Source of the DNA: Pseudomonadota bacterium
GTDB lineage: Bacteria > Pseudomonadota > Alphaproteobacteria > Caulobacterales > Caulobacteraceae
Length of the DNA stretch: 36,237 bases
Assembly: GCA_019348195.1 (NCBI GenBank)
Contig: JAHWJX010000019.1
Coordinates: forward strand, 1-36,237
Reading direction: 5' to 3'
The first letter of the stretch is position 1. Each line of letters opens with the position of its first letter. Under the pieces are notes generated by a model. It did not search any database. It was not told the origin of the DNA and was given only the letters and a program-made list of their open reading frames with translations. Below are positions 1-11,588 of this stretch, in pieces. Made by a program: the position numbers and the translations under genes.

Positions 1-2
1 AC

Positions 3-3458
<3,456 letters not shown>

Positions 3459-3509
3459 GGCCCGGCCCGCTTCGTGCTTACTCGAGGCCGGAGTCTCGAG
3501 GTGACGCAA

Positions 3510-4631
3510 ATGGCTGATTCAAAGGGAGCCCCGAACCTGACCCGGGGAGGCGCGCTTGACGCTCTGCGCTTCGCGGCGGCCGCCTTCATCATGTTGTACC
3601 ACTTCGGACTTGAGGAGGCGCCTCGGGCCCTGGGCGAGATCCACCCGGTGTTCGGGCGCGGGTTCCTCGCGACCGACTTCTTCCTGATGCTCTCAGGCTA
3701 CATCCTGGCGCGCACCTACGGCCCCCGCTTGGCGGCGGGCCGGTTGGACGCGGGCGGGTTCTTGCTCCGTCGCCTTGTCCGCATCTGGCCGGCCCACCTC
3801 CTGGTTCTGGGCGGTTTCGTCGCCGTCGTTCTAGCCGCCGGCGTGGCGGGGGTGGCCTTCAACAATCCCCTGTCGTTCAGCTGGGACAGGCTCCTTCGCC
3901 AGGCCTTGTTCATCCACGCCTGGGGCTTCGGGTCCGATCCGGGCTGGAACTCCGCAACCTGGACGCTTTCGGCCCTGGTGGTCTGCTACGCCCTGTTCCC
4001 CTTGTTGTGGCGCGCCCTCTCCGCCGTGCCCCCCTGGGCGGGCCTGGTCTTAGGCGTCAGCGGCTTGGCCGTCGCCGACCTGATCGCCCGCACTTCCGGC
4101 GCGGACCTCTACACCCTTTCGCCCGCCATCGGCCTGGGCCGCGGCCTGCCCTTGTTCCTGCTCGGTGCAGCCACCGCCCGCTTCGGTATGGCGCGCCCTC
4201 CCGCACGACTCGCGGCGTGGTTGCTGGGCCTGGGCGGTGTCGCGGCCCTGGTCGTCTCCCAGACCGCGCCCGGTTGGGGCTTGGTGTCCATGCTGGGGCT
4301 GGCCGCCGTGATCCTGGCCGCCGGGACTCACGCCCCGCACCGCCCGTCCAAGATCGTCGCGGAGGCGGCCGTGATCTCCTTCGCCTTGTTCATCACCCAC
4401 AATCTGGTCGGGCTGGTGTGGTTCAAGGCGTTCGGCCTGCTTCCCATCACCCTGTCCGAACCGGCCGCCTGGGCTGTTTGGGCCGGGATATTCCCGGCCA
4501 GCCTCCTGGCGTCCCTGGCCTTCCACTACTGGATGGACATGCCCATCCAGGCCTGGCTCAAGCCGCGTTTGGCCAGGACCGGGCCCGCGCCGTCCGTGTC
4601 CTCCGCGCGCCCGCTGGTGCACCCCGCCTGA
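3510..4631 (+). CDS. Acyltransferase family 3 (OafA/YrhL-like) integral membrane protein
   Basis: 373-residue polytopic membrane protein of the acyltransferase 3 family, which O-acylates surface sugars, lipids or antibiotics from a cytoplasmic acyl donor. The N-terminal signature is visible: an LDALRFAAA segment with a conserved Arg near residue 20 and LYHF with a His near residue 31, then FFLMLSGYILAR and about ten hydrophobic helices. I chose ATG 3510 because GAGGTGA sits five bases upstream; an in-frame GTG at 3474 would add 12 poorly hydrophobic residues. It lies 51 bases after the HK-EAL gene and may be co-transcribed, but the acceptor molecule cannot be read from sequence. Confidence 0.85.
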   Translation: MADSKGAPNLTRGGALDALRFAAAAFIMLYHFGLEEAPRALGEIHPVFGRGFLATDFFLMLSGYILARTYGPRLAAGRLDAGGFLLRRLVRIWPAHLLVLGGFVAVVLAAGVAGVAFNNPLSFSWDRLLRQALFIHAWGFGSDPGWNSATWTLSALVVCYALFPLLWRALSAVPPWAGLVLGVSGLAVADLIARTSGADLYTLSPAIGLGRGLPLFLLGAATARFGMARPPARLAAWLLGLGGVAALVVSQTAPGWGLVSMLGLAAVILAAGTHAPHRPSKIVAEAAVISFALFITHNLVGLVWFKAFGLLPITLSEPAAWAVWAGIFPASLLASLAFHYWMDMPIQAWLKPRLARTGPAPSVSSARPLVHPA

Positions 4632-4665
4632 GGCCGCAGCGCCGACGGCCTTGTTCAACTCAGAC

Positions 4666-4741
4666 GGCCTGGTGGCGGAGCGGCCACGCGGCGGACGGCA
4701 ACTCCGCAGATCCTCGGTTCGAGTCCGAGGCCAGGCCTCCA
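4666..4741 (+). tRNA. tRNA-Cys(GCA)-like RNA, structurally atypical (possible pseudo-tRNA)
   Basis: The stretch folds as a tRNA. Acceptor stem GGCCTGG (4666-4672) pairs with CCAGGCC (4731-4737), followed by discriminator T and encoded CCA (4739-4741). A D arm carries GG in its loop. Anticodon stem GCGGA/TCCGC encloses CGGCAAC, and the T loop is TTCGAGT. Read as a normal 7-base loop, the anticodon is GCA (Cys). Two features are abnormal. Position 33 is G, not the nearly universal U. The T stem is six pairs (CCTCGG/CCGAGG), not five, which gives 76 nt where about 74 is usual for tRNA-Cys. A bulged C and a G-C pair would instead close a GCAA tetraloop. It could be a divergent working tRNA, a decayed copy, or a tRNA-derived RNA. 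Confidence 0.6.
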
Positions 4742-4753
4742 ATCCTGCAGACG

Positions 4754-4790
4754 GCAAGGGGCGAACCTCGGCACGAGGTTTGCCCCTTGC
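4754..4790 (+). terminator. Strong hairpin downstream of the tRNA-like gene
   Basis: A 17-base arm (4754-4770) pairs with 4774-4790 around the loop GCA, with one G-T wobble as the only imperfection. It begins 12 bases after the CCA end of the tRNA-like RNA. The run of T after it is poor, so it may act as an RNA 3' end or processing stem rather than a classical intrinsic terminator. It would also separate the tRNA-like unit from the XRE gene. Confidence 0.6.
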
Positions 4791-4845
4791 TCGTTCAGAC
4801 GTCTCGCATCGGGACGTTCCAGAGGGGTTCCTCGCGGGGTTGTCC

Positions 4846-5229
4846 ATGGCCGGTTCGATCGACCTTCATCTTGGCAAACGACTTCGCCGCCGCCGCCGCC
4901 TGTTGGGGCTCACTCAACAGCAGCTGGCCAGCGCGGTGGGCGTTCGCTTTCAGCAGATTCAGAAATACGAATGCGGCGCCAACCGCATCTCCGCCGCCCG
5001 GCTTTGGGAGCTCTCAGAGGCGCTGGAGGTCAACATCGCCTACTTCTACGATGGCCTGGAGGCCGAGGCCGTGAACGGCGCGGCCGGCGAAGCGGTTCGG
5101 CGCAGCGAGCAGGTGCTGGCGCGCAAGGAGACGCTGGACCTGGTTCGGGCCTATTACAAACTGGGCGACAAGCCGCGCCGTCGCCTGCTGGATCTGGCCA
5201 AATCGCTCGACGAGAACGACGTGGCCTGA
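4846..5229 (+). CDS. Small XRE-family (Cro/C1 type) transcriptional regulator
   Basis: 127-residue DNA-binding protein. The helix-turn-helix covers about residues 8-65: LGKRLRRRRRLLGLTQQQLA, then VGVRFQQIQKYECGANRIS and an LWELSEALEV helix. This is the standard HTH_3 fold used by many small alphaproteobacterial regulators. The C-terminal half has no recognisable ligand domain; it is charged and helical and ends in a segment containing RRRLLDLAKSLDEND. ATG 4846 was chosen because the fold starts right after it; an upstream in-frame start at 4651 would run through the tRNA-like RNA and the hairpin. The HisN-like gene begins 17 bases after the stop, so the two are probably co-transcribed. The target genes are unknown. 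Confidence 0.85.
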   Translation: MAGSIDLHLGKRLRRRRRLLGLTQQQLASAVGVRFQQIQKYECGANRISAARLWELSEALEVNIAYFYDGLEAEAVNGAAGEAVRRSEQVLARKETLDLVRAYYKLGDKPRRRLLDLAKSLDENDVA

Positions 5230-5246
5230 CTAAGAGCTCGGTCAGC

Positions 5247-6056
5247 ATGACCGAGCCTCTCTCCCCCGACCGCCTGCGCAAGCTGGACGCCTTCATCCTG
5301 GAGCTGTCGGCCGAGGCCGCAACGGTCACCCTCCCCGCTTTTCGCGCGGACACGGCCGTCGAGAACAAGGGCGGGCACGCCTTTGATCCTGTCACTCAAG
5401 CCGACCGCGGCGCCGAGGCCGCCATCCGCCGCCTCATCGCCCAACGCTTTCCTGATCACGGGGTGATCGGCGAGGAGTACGGGGCCGACCGAGCGGATGC
5501 GGACCACGTCTGGGTGATCGACCCCATCGACGGAACAAGCGCCTTTGTGGCCGGCCTGCCGCTCTGGACCACCCTGATCGCCTTGCGGTTCCAAGGCTCA
5601 CCCGTCCTGGGCGTCATTGGTCAGCCTTACCTGCGCGAGTTCTATGTGGGGTCCACCGCCCTTGGCTCCCGACTCGTCACGCCCGACGGCGAGCGCCGTC
5701 TGGAGGTGCGCATGTGCGACGGCCTCGCCCAGGCCGCGATCACAACCACCGACCCCCATCTGTTCAACAGGGCCGAACTGGAAGCCTGGACCGCCGTGCG
5801 TCAGGCCGCGCGCCTGGCCCGCCTGGGCTGCGACGCCTACGCCTACGCGATGGTGGCGCTGGGAAGGATCGACCTGGTGGTGGAAAGCGGCCTCAAGGCC
5901 TGGGATGTGGAGGCCGCGGTCCCCGTGATCGAAGGCGCCGGCGGCCTTCTCACGGACTGGACCGGCCAGCGGCTAGGCCGTGGGGGCGGCCGCGTGGCCG
6001 CCGCCGGCGACCCCCGCATCCTCCGCGACGCCCTGCCGATCCTCCGCCGGGCCTGA
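5247..6056 (+). CDS. hisN: Inositol-monophosphatase-family phosphatase, probably histidinol-phosphatase HisN
   Basis: 269-residue Mg2+-dependent phosphatase. Metal-site motifs are present: GEEYG (E76, E77), DPIDGT (92-97) and AWDVEAA (W219, D220). The run around GRIDLVVESGLKAWD and EGAGGLLTDW resembles the HisN subgroup, which removes phosphate from histidinol phosphate in histidine synthesis, more than SuhB or CysQ; that assignment is by resemblance and other his genes are absent here. ATG 5247 is used because the family N-terminus begins there. The gene sits 17 bases behind the XRE regulator and converges on the DUF1440 gene with 6 bases between them. Confidence 0.8.
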   Translation: MTEPLSPDRLRKLDAFILELSAEAATVTLPAFRADTAVENKGGHAFDPVTQADRGAEAAIRRLIAQRFPDHGVIGEEYGADRADADHVWVIDPIDGTSAFVAGLPLWTTLIALRFQGSPVLGVIGQPYLREFYVGSTALGSRLVTPDGERRLEVRMCDGLAQAAITTTDPHLFNRAELEAWTAVRQAARLARLGCDAYAYAMVALGRIDLVVESGLKAWDVEAAVPVIEGAGGLLTDWTGQRLGRGGGRVAAAGDPRILRDALPILRRA

Positions 6057-6062
6057 ACCGGC

Positions 6063-6551
6063 CTAAAGCAGGACCCGAATGACCCGCCGCGCGCCTTCCA
6101 GGGTCAAGCCATACACCAGGTGCGAAGCCAGACCGTAGGCATGGATGGAGGGCGGGGTCTCCTTCGGCCCCTTGGCCAGACCGAGTTTCGGCACCAGAGT
6201 CTCGTCCAGGCCGATCGCCACAGCCCCGCCGTAGGCCGCTCCGAAACCGAACGTCAGGAAAGGCGCCACCTCGGACAGCGCGCCGTAAATCGCGCCCAGG
6301 CCCGCTCCGGTCGCGTAGTGGACGATCTCGCTCGCCTGCTCCCTGCGGGCCGGCGGCACCGGCTCTCCCGTGACGGCCAGCGCCACGCGATCCGCAGCCT
6401 TCACCGTGGCCGGGTCTTCGGAACCGCTGGAGGGCGAAGATCCGCCGCCCGCCTCCTCGGCCTTGGCCCATTCGGCCTGGAAACGCTCCATGACATAGCT
6501 GGCCGCCACGCCCGCCAAAGCTCCAGCCACCAAGCCCTTGAAGAGGTTCAT
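6063..6551 (-). CDS. DUF1440 (YagU-like) inner membrane protein
   Basis: 162-residue membrane protein matching the DUF1440 family in layout. There is an N-terminal helix (LFKGLVAGALAGVAASYVM), a polar linker of about 45 residues, then HYATGAGLGAIYGALSE, a glycine-rich FGFGAAYGGAVAIG helix and a C-terminal segment with HLVYGLTLEGARR. Members include E. coli YagU, linked to acid resistance, but no biochemical role is established. ATG 6551 has GGGAG about nine bases upstream. It is a single gene convergent with hisN. Confidence 0.75.
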   Translation of the reverse strand: MNLFKGLVAGALAGVAASYVMERFQAEWAKAEEAGGGSSPSSGSEDPATVKAADRVALAVTGEPVPPARREQASEIVHYATGAGLGAIYGALSEVAPFLTFGFGAAYGGAVAIGLDETLVPKLGLAKGPKETPPSIHAYGLASHLVYGLTLEGARRVIRVLL

Positions 6552-6689
6552 CGCGCTTGCTCCCGTTCAGGCCCTGAACCCCGAAGCCGCCGCTTGGTTT
6601 CGCACGGTGACCGCCCGTCCTCAGCCCCCGCAGCTGGCCAAGTCTCCACCCATGCTCACCCGTTCACCGGGGATAGCGTGAGCGCCCCC

Positions 6690-7658
6690 TCACGGCAGCA
6701 GCACTCCCGAGCCGGTCGTCCGCCGTCCTTCCAGCGCGCGATGGGCTTCGGCCGCCTCCGCCAGCGGCCAGCGGTTCTCGACTGGGACCTTGACCGTCCC
6801 CGCCGCGATGACGCCGAACAGCTCGGCCGCGCCTGCCTGCAGCTCGGAAACATCCTCGATGTAGGTCCCCAGCGTGGGTCGGGTCATGAACAGGCTGCCC
6901 TTGGCCGACAGCAGCTGGCTGTCGACGGGCGGCAAGGCCCCCGAGCTTTGGCCGAAGCTGACCCACAGGCCGAGCGGTCTGAGGCAGTCCAGCGATCCCG
7001 GAAAGGTATCGCGCCCCACTCCGTCGTAGACGACGTGGCAGCCTCGCCCGCCCGTGATCTCACGCACACGCGCCGCGAAGTCCTCCGCCCGGTAATCGAT
7101 CACGTGATCGCAGCCGAGTTCGCGCGCCCGCGCCGTCTTCTGCGGCCCGCCCGCCGTCCCGATCACCACGGCGCCCAGCGCCTTGGCCCATTGCACCGCG
7201 ATCTGGCCCACGCCGCCCGCCGCCGCGTGGAACAGGACGGTATGCTCCGGTCCCACAGGAAAGGTGCGCCGCAGGAGGTACCAAGCCGTGAGCCCCTTCA
7301 GCATAACCCCCGCCGCAGTCTCGTCCGAGACCTCGTCCGGCACACGCACCAGCCGAGAGGCCGGAACCACCCGGCCTTCGGCGTAGCCGCCCAGAGGCGT
7401 GGTGTAGGCCACACGCTCGCCGGGCCGGAGCTGGGTCACTCCGTCCCCGACCGCCTCGATCACGCCGGCGGCCTCGTTGCCGGGGATGAAGGGCAGCTCC
7501 GCCTTGTACAGCCCCGACCGGAAGTAGGTGTCGATGTAGTTCAGCCCGATCGCGCGATGCCGAACCCTGACTTCCCCCGGTCCGGGCTCCGGAAGGGCGA
7601 CCTCCTCCAGTTGCAGGACCTCCGGCCCGCCCGTCTTCTGGACGCGAACAGCCTTCAC
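6690..7658 (-). CDS. qorA: NADPH:quinone oxidoreductase, zinc-free MDR family
   Basis: 322-residue medium-chain reductase that reduces quinones or enones with NADPH. It has the QOR N-terminus (GGPEVLQLEEV), a GLNYIDTYFRSGLY segment, the coenzyme fold at about 145-151 (AAAGGVG) followed by QIAVQWAKALGA, and a C-terminal stretch ending TTGSGVLLP. The cysteine-rich structural-zinc loop of alcohol dehydrogenases is missing, as expected for the quinone branch. The start is GTG 7658, overlapping the stop of the upstream DUF885 gene as GTGA, so the two are translationally coupled. The natural substrate is unknown. Confidence 0.85.
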   Translation of the reverse strand: MKAVRVQKTGGPEVLQLEEVALPEPGPGEVRVRHRAIGLNYIDTYFRSGLYKAELPFIPGNEAAGVIEAVGDGVTQLRPGERVAYTTPLGGYAEGRVVPASRLVRVPDEVSDETAAGVMLKGLTAWYLLRRTFPVGPEHTVLFHAAAGGVGQIAVQWAKALGAVVIGTAGGPQKTARARELGCDHVIDYRAEDFAARVREITGGRGCHVVYDGVGRDTFPGSLDCLRPLGLWVSFGQSSGALPPVDSQLLSAKGSLFMTRPTLGTYIEDVSELQAGAAELFGVIAAGTVKVPVENRWPLAEAAEAHRALEGRRTTGSGVLLP

Positions 7659-9472
7659 GCCCGCATCGCCGAACGAACACGCCGCTGCAGCACGGTCAGC
7701 GGCATGGAGCCGCCCTGCAACACCGCATCATGGAATCGCTTGATGTCGAACCCGGGCGCCCGCTCGGCTTCGGCGCGCAGGTCCGCGATGACGGTCTGGC
7801 CCAGCTTGTAGCTGCACGCCTGGCCCGGCATGGCGCAGTAGCGTTCAATCTCGCGGACGGCCGAGCCCTCCGGCTCCGCGGCGTTGTCGACCATCCACTT
7901 GATGGCCTGTTCGCGCGTCCAGCGCTTGTGGTGAAGCCCGGTGTCCACCACCAGCCGCACCGCCCGGAACAGATAGCTCTGCAGATAGCCGATCTTGCCG
8001 AACGGGTCGGTCTCGTACACGCCCAGCTCGTCGGCCACCCGCTCGGCGTAGAGCGCCCAGCCTTCGTTGTAGGCCGCAAAGCCCCCGGCCCTCCGGTACA
8101 GGGGAATGGAGCTGTCCTCGCGAGCGAGGCTTCCCTGGAATACGTGCCCAGGCACCGCCTCATGGTAGGTCAGCGTCGGCAGCCCCCATTTGGGCCACTC
8201 CGCCGTGTCCTTGAGGTTGATGTAGTAGGCGCCCGGTCGCGAGCCGTCCAACGACCCGGCCTGGGCGTAACCGCCCGGCGCGCCCTGCTCGATAGCGGGA
8301 GGCACCCGCCGGATTTCGAACCGGCTCTTGGGCATGGTGGAGAAAACGCGCGGCAACAGCGGCGTGATCTCGGCCACTTGGGCGTTCAGCGACGCCAGCA
8401 GGTCCGCCCGCCCGGCGTCGGTGTTGGGCCACAGGAAGCGGGGCTCCTTGTTCAGCACGTTCAAGCGCTCCCCCACCGAGCCCCGGGTGTAGCCCTGCGC
8501 CCGGAGCAGGGCGTCGATGCGCGCCTGCAGGTCGCGGACCTGCTCCAGCCCGATGCGATGCACCTCCTCGCCGCCGTAGCTGGTGGTGGTGTTGGAGCGC
8601 AGGGTCTGGGCGTAGTACCGCTCCCCGTCCGGCAGCCGATGAACGCCTGCCGTGTGCACCGCGTCCTTGCGCAACCCCTGCAGCGTCTCGAGCTGACGCG
8701 TCAGCGCCGCCCGCACGGGTCCCTCAAAGATGGCCTGCGCCCGTCGGCCGTAGTCGCCGCCAAGCCCCTTGTCGGCCGCGCGCCGCTGCAGCGAGCGCAC
8801 GATCGCCTTGTCCTCGGCGGGCCCGTCCCGCAACGCCCGGACCTGCCCCATGGTCTTGTCCAGGATGAAGTCGGGCGCGACCACGCCGCGGGAGGCGTTT
8901 TCGCGCACCCGGGCCGTATCGCCGTCCAGCGCCGTGGCGAAGGCCTGCACCCGCAGCAGATAGGCGTCCGCGTCCGCCGCCGTCTCCACCGGATGCTGGG
9001 TGTCCATGAAGTCCGGCACCGAGAAATAGGCGCCCGCGATCTGGTTCACGACATAAGGGCCGGGCCGCCCGATTCCGGCCGAGTGATAAGGAAACAGCCG
9101 GGCGAACCCGGCCGCGGTGTCCAGACGGAACTCGGCGATGTCGTAGTTGAGCCGCCCTGCGTCGCTCAGCCCCGCCGTCCCGAGCGCCTTCAGAGCCGCC
9201 AGGTTCTCAAGCGTTGTGCGCCGCTCCAACTCGGCCGCGGCCGGCGAGCGGTCGGTCAACTGGCCACGCTGGGCGGCGCGCGCGCCCTTGTCCAAGCCCA
9301 GGTTGGTGACCTGCTCCGGGTTGCGGTCCAGCGCCGCCTCGAACTGCCGGGTGAGCAAGGCGTCCAGGCGCATATCGGCGTTCGCCGCCGCGTCCGGCCC
9401 GGCGCCCCGCGTGGCGCAGGCGGCCAGCGCCGCCGCCCCTGAGGTCGTCAACAATCCCCGCCGGTTCAACAT
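7655..9472 (-). CDS. DUF885 family lipoprotein, putative metallopeptidase (copy 1)
   Basis: 605-residue exported protein. The N-terminus has paired arginines (R4-R5), a hydrophobic stretch and a lipobox ending at C19 (LAAC), suggesting a Tat-compatible lipoprotein. The mature part is DUF885 (COG4805). It carries TYHEAVPGH (H437, E438, H443) and YNEGWALYAE (E470), which look like zinc ligands of a gluzincin-type peptidase; enzymatic activity is inferred, not shown. The start has GAGGAA just upstream. Its paralogue is encoded on its 5' side (9642-11471) and its stop overlaps qorA, so it may form an operon with qorA. Confidence 0.85.
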   Translation of the reverse strand: MLNRRGLLTTSGAAALAACATRGAGPDAAANADMRLDALLTRQFEAALDRNPEQVTNLGLDKGARAAQRGQLTDRSPAAAELERRTTLENLAALKALGTAGLSDAGRLNYDIAEFRLDTAAGFARLFPYHSAGIGRPGPYVVNQIAGAYFSVPDFMDTQHPVETAADADAYLLRVQAFATALDGDTARVRENASRGVVAPDFILDKTMGQVRALRDGPAEDKAIVRSLQRRAADKGLGGDYGRRAQAIFEGPVRAALTRQLETLQGLRKDAVHTAGVHRLPDGERYYAQTLRSNTTTSYGGEEVHRIGLEQVRDLQARIDALLRAQGYTRGSVGERLNVLNKEPRFLWPNTDAGRADLLASLNAQVAEITPLLPRVFSTMPKSRFEIRRVPPAIEQGAPGGYAQAGSLDGSRPGAYYINLKDTAEWPKWGLPTLTYHEAVPGHVFQGSLAREDSSIPLYRRAGGFAAYNEGWALYAERVADELGVYETDPFGKIGYLQSYLFRAVRLVVDTGLHHKRWTREQAIKWMVDNAAEPEGSAVREIERYCAMPGQACSYKLGQTVIADLRAEAERAPGFDIKRFHDAVLQGGSMPLTVLQRRVRSAMRA

Positions 9473-9641
9473 CTCGGTTCCTCGTTGCTCACCATCAACC
9501 TAGCCTGCATGCTCGGGCTTGTCCCGACGACCCTGAGGCGCAGCCCACCACGACCTCATGGGAACTGACCCGACCCGGCGAGCGACGCAGATCCGTGCGT
9601 CTCAACCTCCGATCAGGCCCCGGGACCACATCACCGCGGCA

Positions 9642-11471
9642 TCACGCCCTCTGCTGCGCCGCCGTCCAGTCGTTGATCACCCGCTCCAGCACGGTCAGAG
9701 GCATGGCGCCCGAGAGCAGGCCCGCGTCGTGGAAGCCGCGGATGTCGAATCTGGACCCCAGCTTCCCGCGCGCCTCCTCGCGCAGGCGCACCCACTCGTT
9801 CTTGCCCACCATGTAACCGGTCGCCTGGCCCGGCCAGACCACATAGCGCTCGACTTCGGTGGTCAGCGCCGACTCCTGGTCACCCGTGATGTCCACAAAC
9901 TCACGGATGGCCCGCTCACGGGTCCAGCGCTTGTGGTGCAGGCCGGTGTCGACAACCAGGCGCCCGGCCCGGAACAGGGCGGACTGAAGGTAGCCGATCT
10001 CGCCCAGGGGGTCTCCCTCGTACATGCCCAACTCCTGCGCGAGCTGTTCGGCGTACAGCGCCCAACCCTCCTGGAAGGCGTTGAAGCCCGTCATCTTGCG
10101 CAGCAGCGGCGAGTTGCGGTCCTCCAGCGCCAGCGCGATCTGCAGGTGATGGCCGGGCGAGGCCTCATGGTAGGTCAGCGTGGGCAGGGTCCACTTGGGC
10201 CATTCGGCCGTGTCCCGCAGATTGATGTAATAGGCGCCCGGCCGCGACCCGTCCAAGGTCGGCTGGTTGTAATAGCCGCCCGGCGCCCCCGCCTCGATAT
10301 AGGCCGGCACCCGCCGCACCTCGACCGAGGCCCTGGGCAGGGTCAGGAACACCTGGGGCAGCTTCGTATTGAGCACCCTGATCTGCTCGTTGAGGTCACG
10401 AAGCAGCTCAGCCTTGCCCGGCTCCGTGTTGGGGTAGATGTACCGGCTGTCCCGGCCCAAGGCGGCGATGCGCTGGGCGACCGTCCCCTGGGTCATGCCT
10501 TGTCCGCGCAACAGCACGTCGGCGCGCGCGGACAGCTCCCTGGCGATGCTGCGGCCCAGCTCATGCACCTCGTCGGGGGTCAGCGACGTGGTGGTCTGGT
10601 TGGCCAGCGCCGCCGCATAATAGGCCTCGCCTTCGCGGAGCCGCCAAACGCCCGCCTCGTGGGTGGCGCGCGGCCGCAAGCGTGTCAGGCCGGCCAGCTG
10701 CCGCTCCATCGCCGGCTGGATCTCGGTGGTGACGACCCGCGTGGCCCGGCCGCCCCAGTCGCCGGGGATGGCCTTCTCCCGCGTGCGACGCACGACAGAG
10801 GTCACCATGACGGTTTGCGCCGCCGGAGTGCTCCGGAGCGACCGCATCTGGCTCAAGGTCTTGTCGATGATGAAGTCCGGCGCGATCGTGCCTGCCCGCG
10901 CCGACAGATTCAGCCGCTCCGTTTCCTGGTCGATCGCCCGAGCAAAGGCCGACAAGCGCGACAGATAGGCCTCCGCGTCCGCCGCCGTCTCGATGCTGTG
11001 CTGGGTGTCCAGGAAGTCGGGGATGGATTGGTAGGCGCCCGCCAGCTGCGTCACCACATAGTCTTGCCGCCGAAATCGGGCCAGCCGGGCTTCGCTCTCC
11101 AGGGCGTAGGCGATCACGTCGTAGTTGACCGCCGCCGGCCCGCTCAGCGCCGTGCGCGGCACCTCGCGCAAGCGCCGCCCGCGGCTCTCCAATTGGGCGA
11201 TGCGACGGCTCGCCGCCTCGTCCGACCGGTCGTCCAACTGGGCCTTGGCGCCCGCAAACTCTCCCTTGTCCAGCCCCAGGGAGGTCCGGCTTTCCGGACT
11301 CTCCGCCAGCACCTCCTGCGCGAACTGGTCGAGCAGAGCGTTCAGACGGGGCGCGGCCCCGCCGCTGCCGCCGGCGGCCGCTGTGGGCGCGGGCGCCCGC
11401 GCGCCGGTCGCCGTGCACCCCGCCAGACTCGCGGCGGCGGCCGACAGCATGAGCGCGCGACGGTTCAGCAT
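9642..11471 (-). CDS. DUF885 family lipoprotein, putative metallopeptidase (copy 2)
   Basis: 609-residue paralogue of the neighbouring DUF885 protein, with the same design. R4-R5 is followed by a hydrophobic run and a lipobox ending at C19 (LAGC). An alanine- and glycine-rich linker follows, then the DUF885 body with TYHEASPGHH (H435, E436, H441) and FQEGWALYAEQLA. The two copies share blocks such as DTGLHHKRWTRE and DGSRPGAYYIN but differ along most of their length, so the duplication looks old. GGAG lies seven bases before ATG 11471. The 169-base gap to copy 1 holds no gene or clear terminator. Confidence 0.85.
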   Translation of the reverse strand: MLNRRALMLSAAAASLAGCTATGARAPAPTAAAGGSGGAAPRLNALLDQFAQEVLAESPESRTSLGLDKGEFAGAKAQLDDRSDEAASRRIAQLESRGRRLREVPRTALSGPAAVNYDVIAYALESEARLARFRRQDYVVTQLAGAYQSIPDFLDTQHSIETAADAEAYLSRLSAFARAIDQETERLNLSARAGTIAPDFIIDKTLSQMRSLRSTPAAQTVMVTSVVRRTREKAIPGDWGGRATRVVTTEIQPAMERQLAGLTRLRPRATHEAGVWRLREGEAYYAAALANQTTTSLTPDEVHELGRSIARELSARADVLLRGQGMTQGTVAQRIAALGRDSRYIYPNTEPGKAELLRDLNEQIRVLNTKLPQVFLTLPRASVEVRRVPAYIEAGAPGGYYNQPTLDGSRPGAYYINLRDTAEWPKWTLPTLTYHEASPGHHLQIALALEDRNSPLLRKMTGFNAFQEGWALYAEQLAQELGMYEGDPLGEIGYLQSALFRAGRLVVDTGLHHKRWTRERAIREFVDITGDQESALTTEVERYVVWPGQATGYMVGKNEWVRLREEARGKLGSRFDIRGFHDAGLLSGAMPLTVLERVINDWTAAQQRA

Positions 11472-11588
11472 GATGATCTCCGATGAGGCCTCTTACGTAG
11501 CCCCATGCTCCGGCCGAGCAAGCGGCCTCACTGCGGCGTGATCAAGCCAAGCCGCGCGGCGGAGAAGCTCGCGGCAAGCCCGGACCCG

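Noticed and set aside
4651-4845. Longer N-terminus for the XRE regulator
   Set aside because: It would translate across the tRNA-like RNA and the hairpin; the HTH fold starts right after ATG 4846.
9477-9481. GGAAC just before DUF885 copy 1 as a promoter
   Set aside because: It is five bases from the ATG, so the -10 would fall inside the gene. It is part of the ribosome site GAGGAA.
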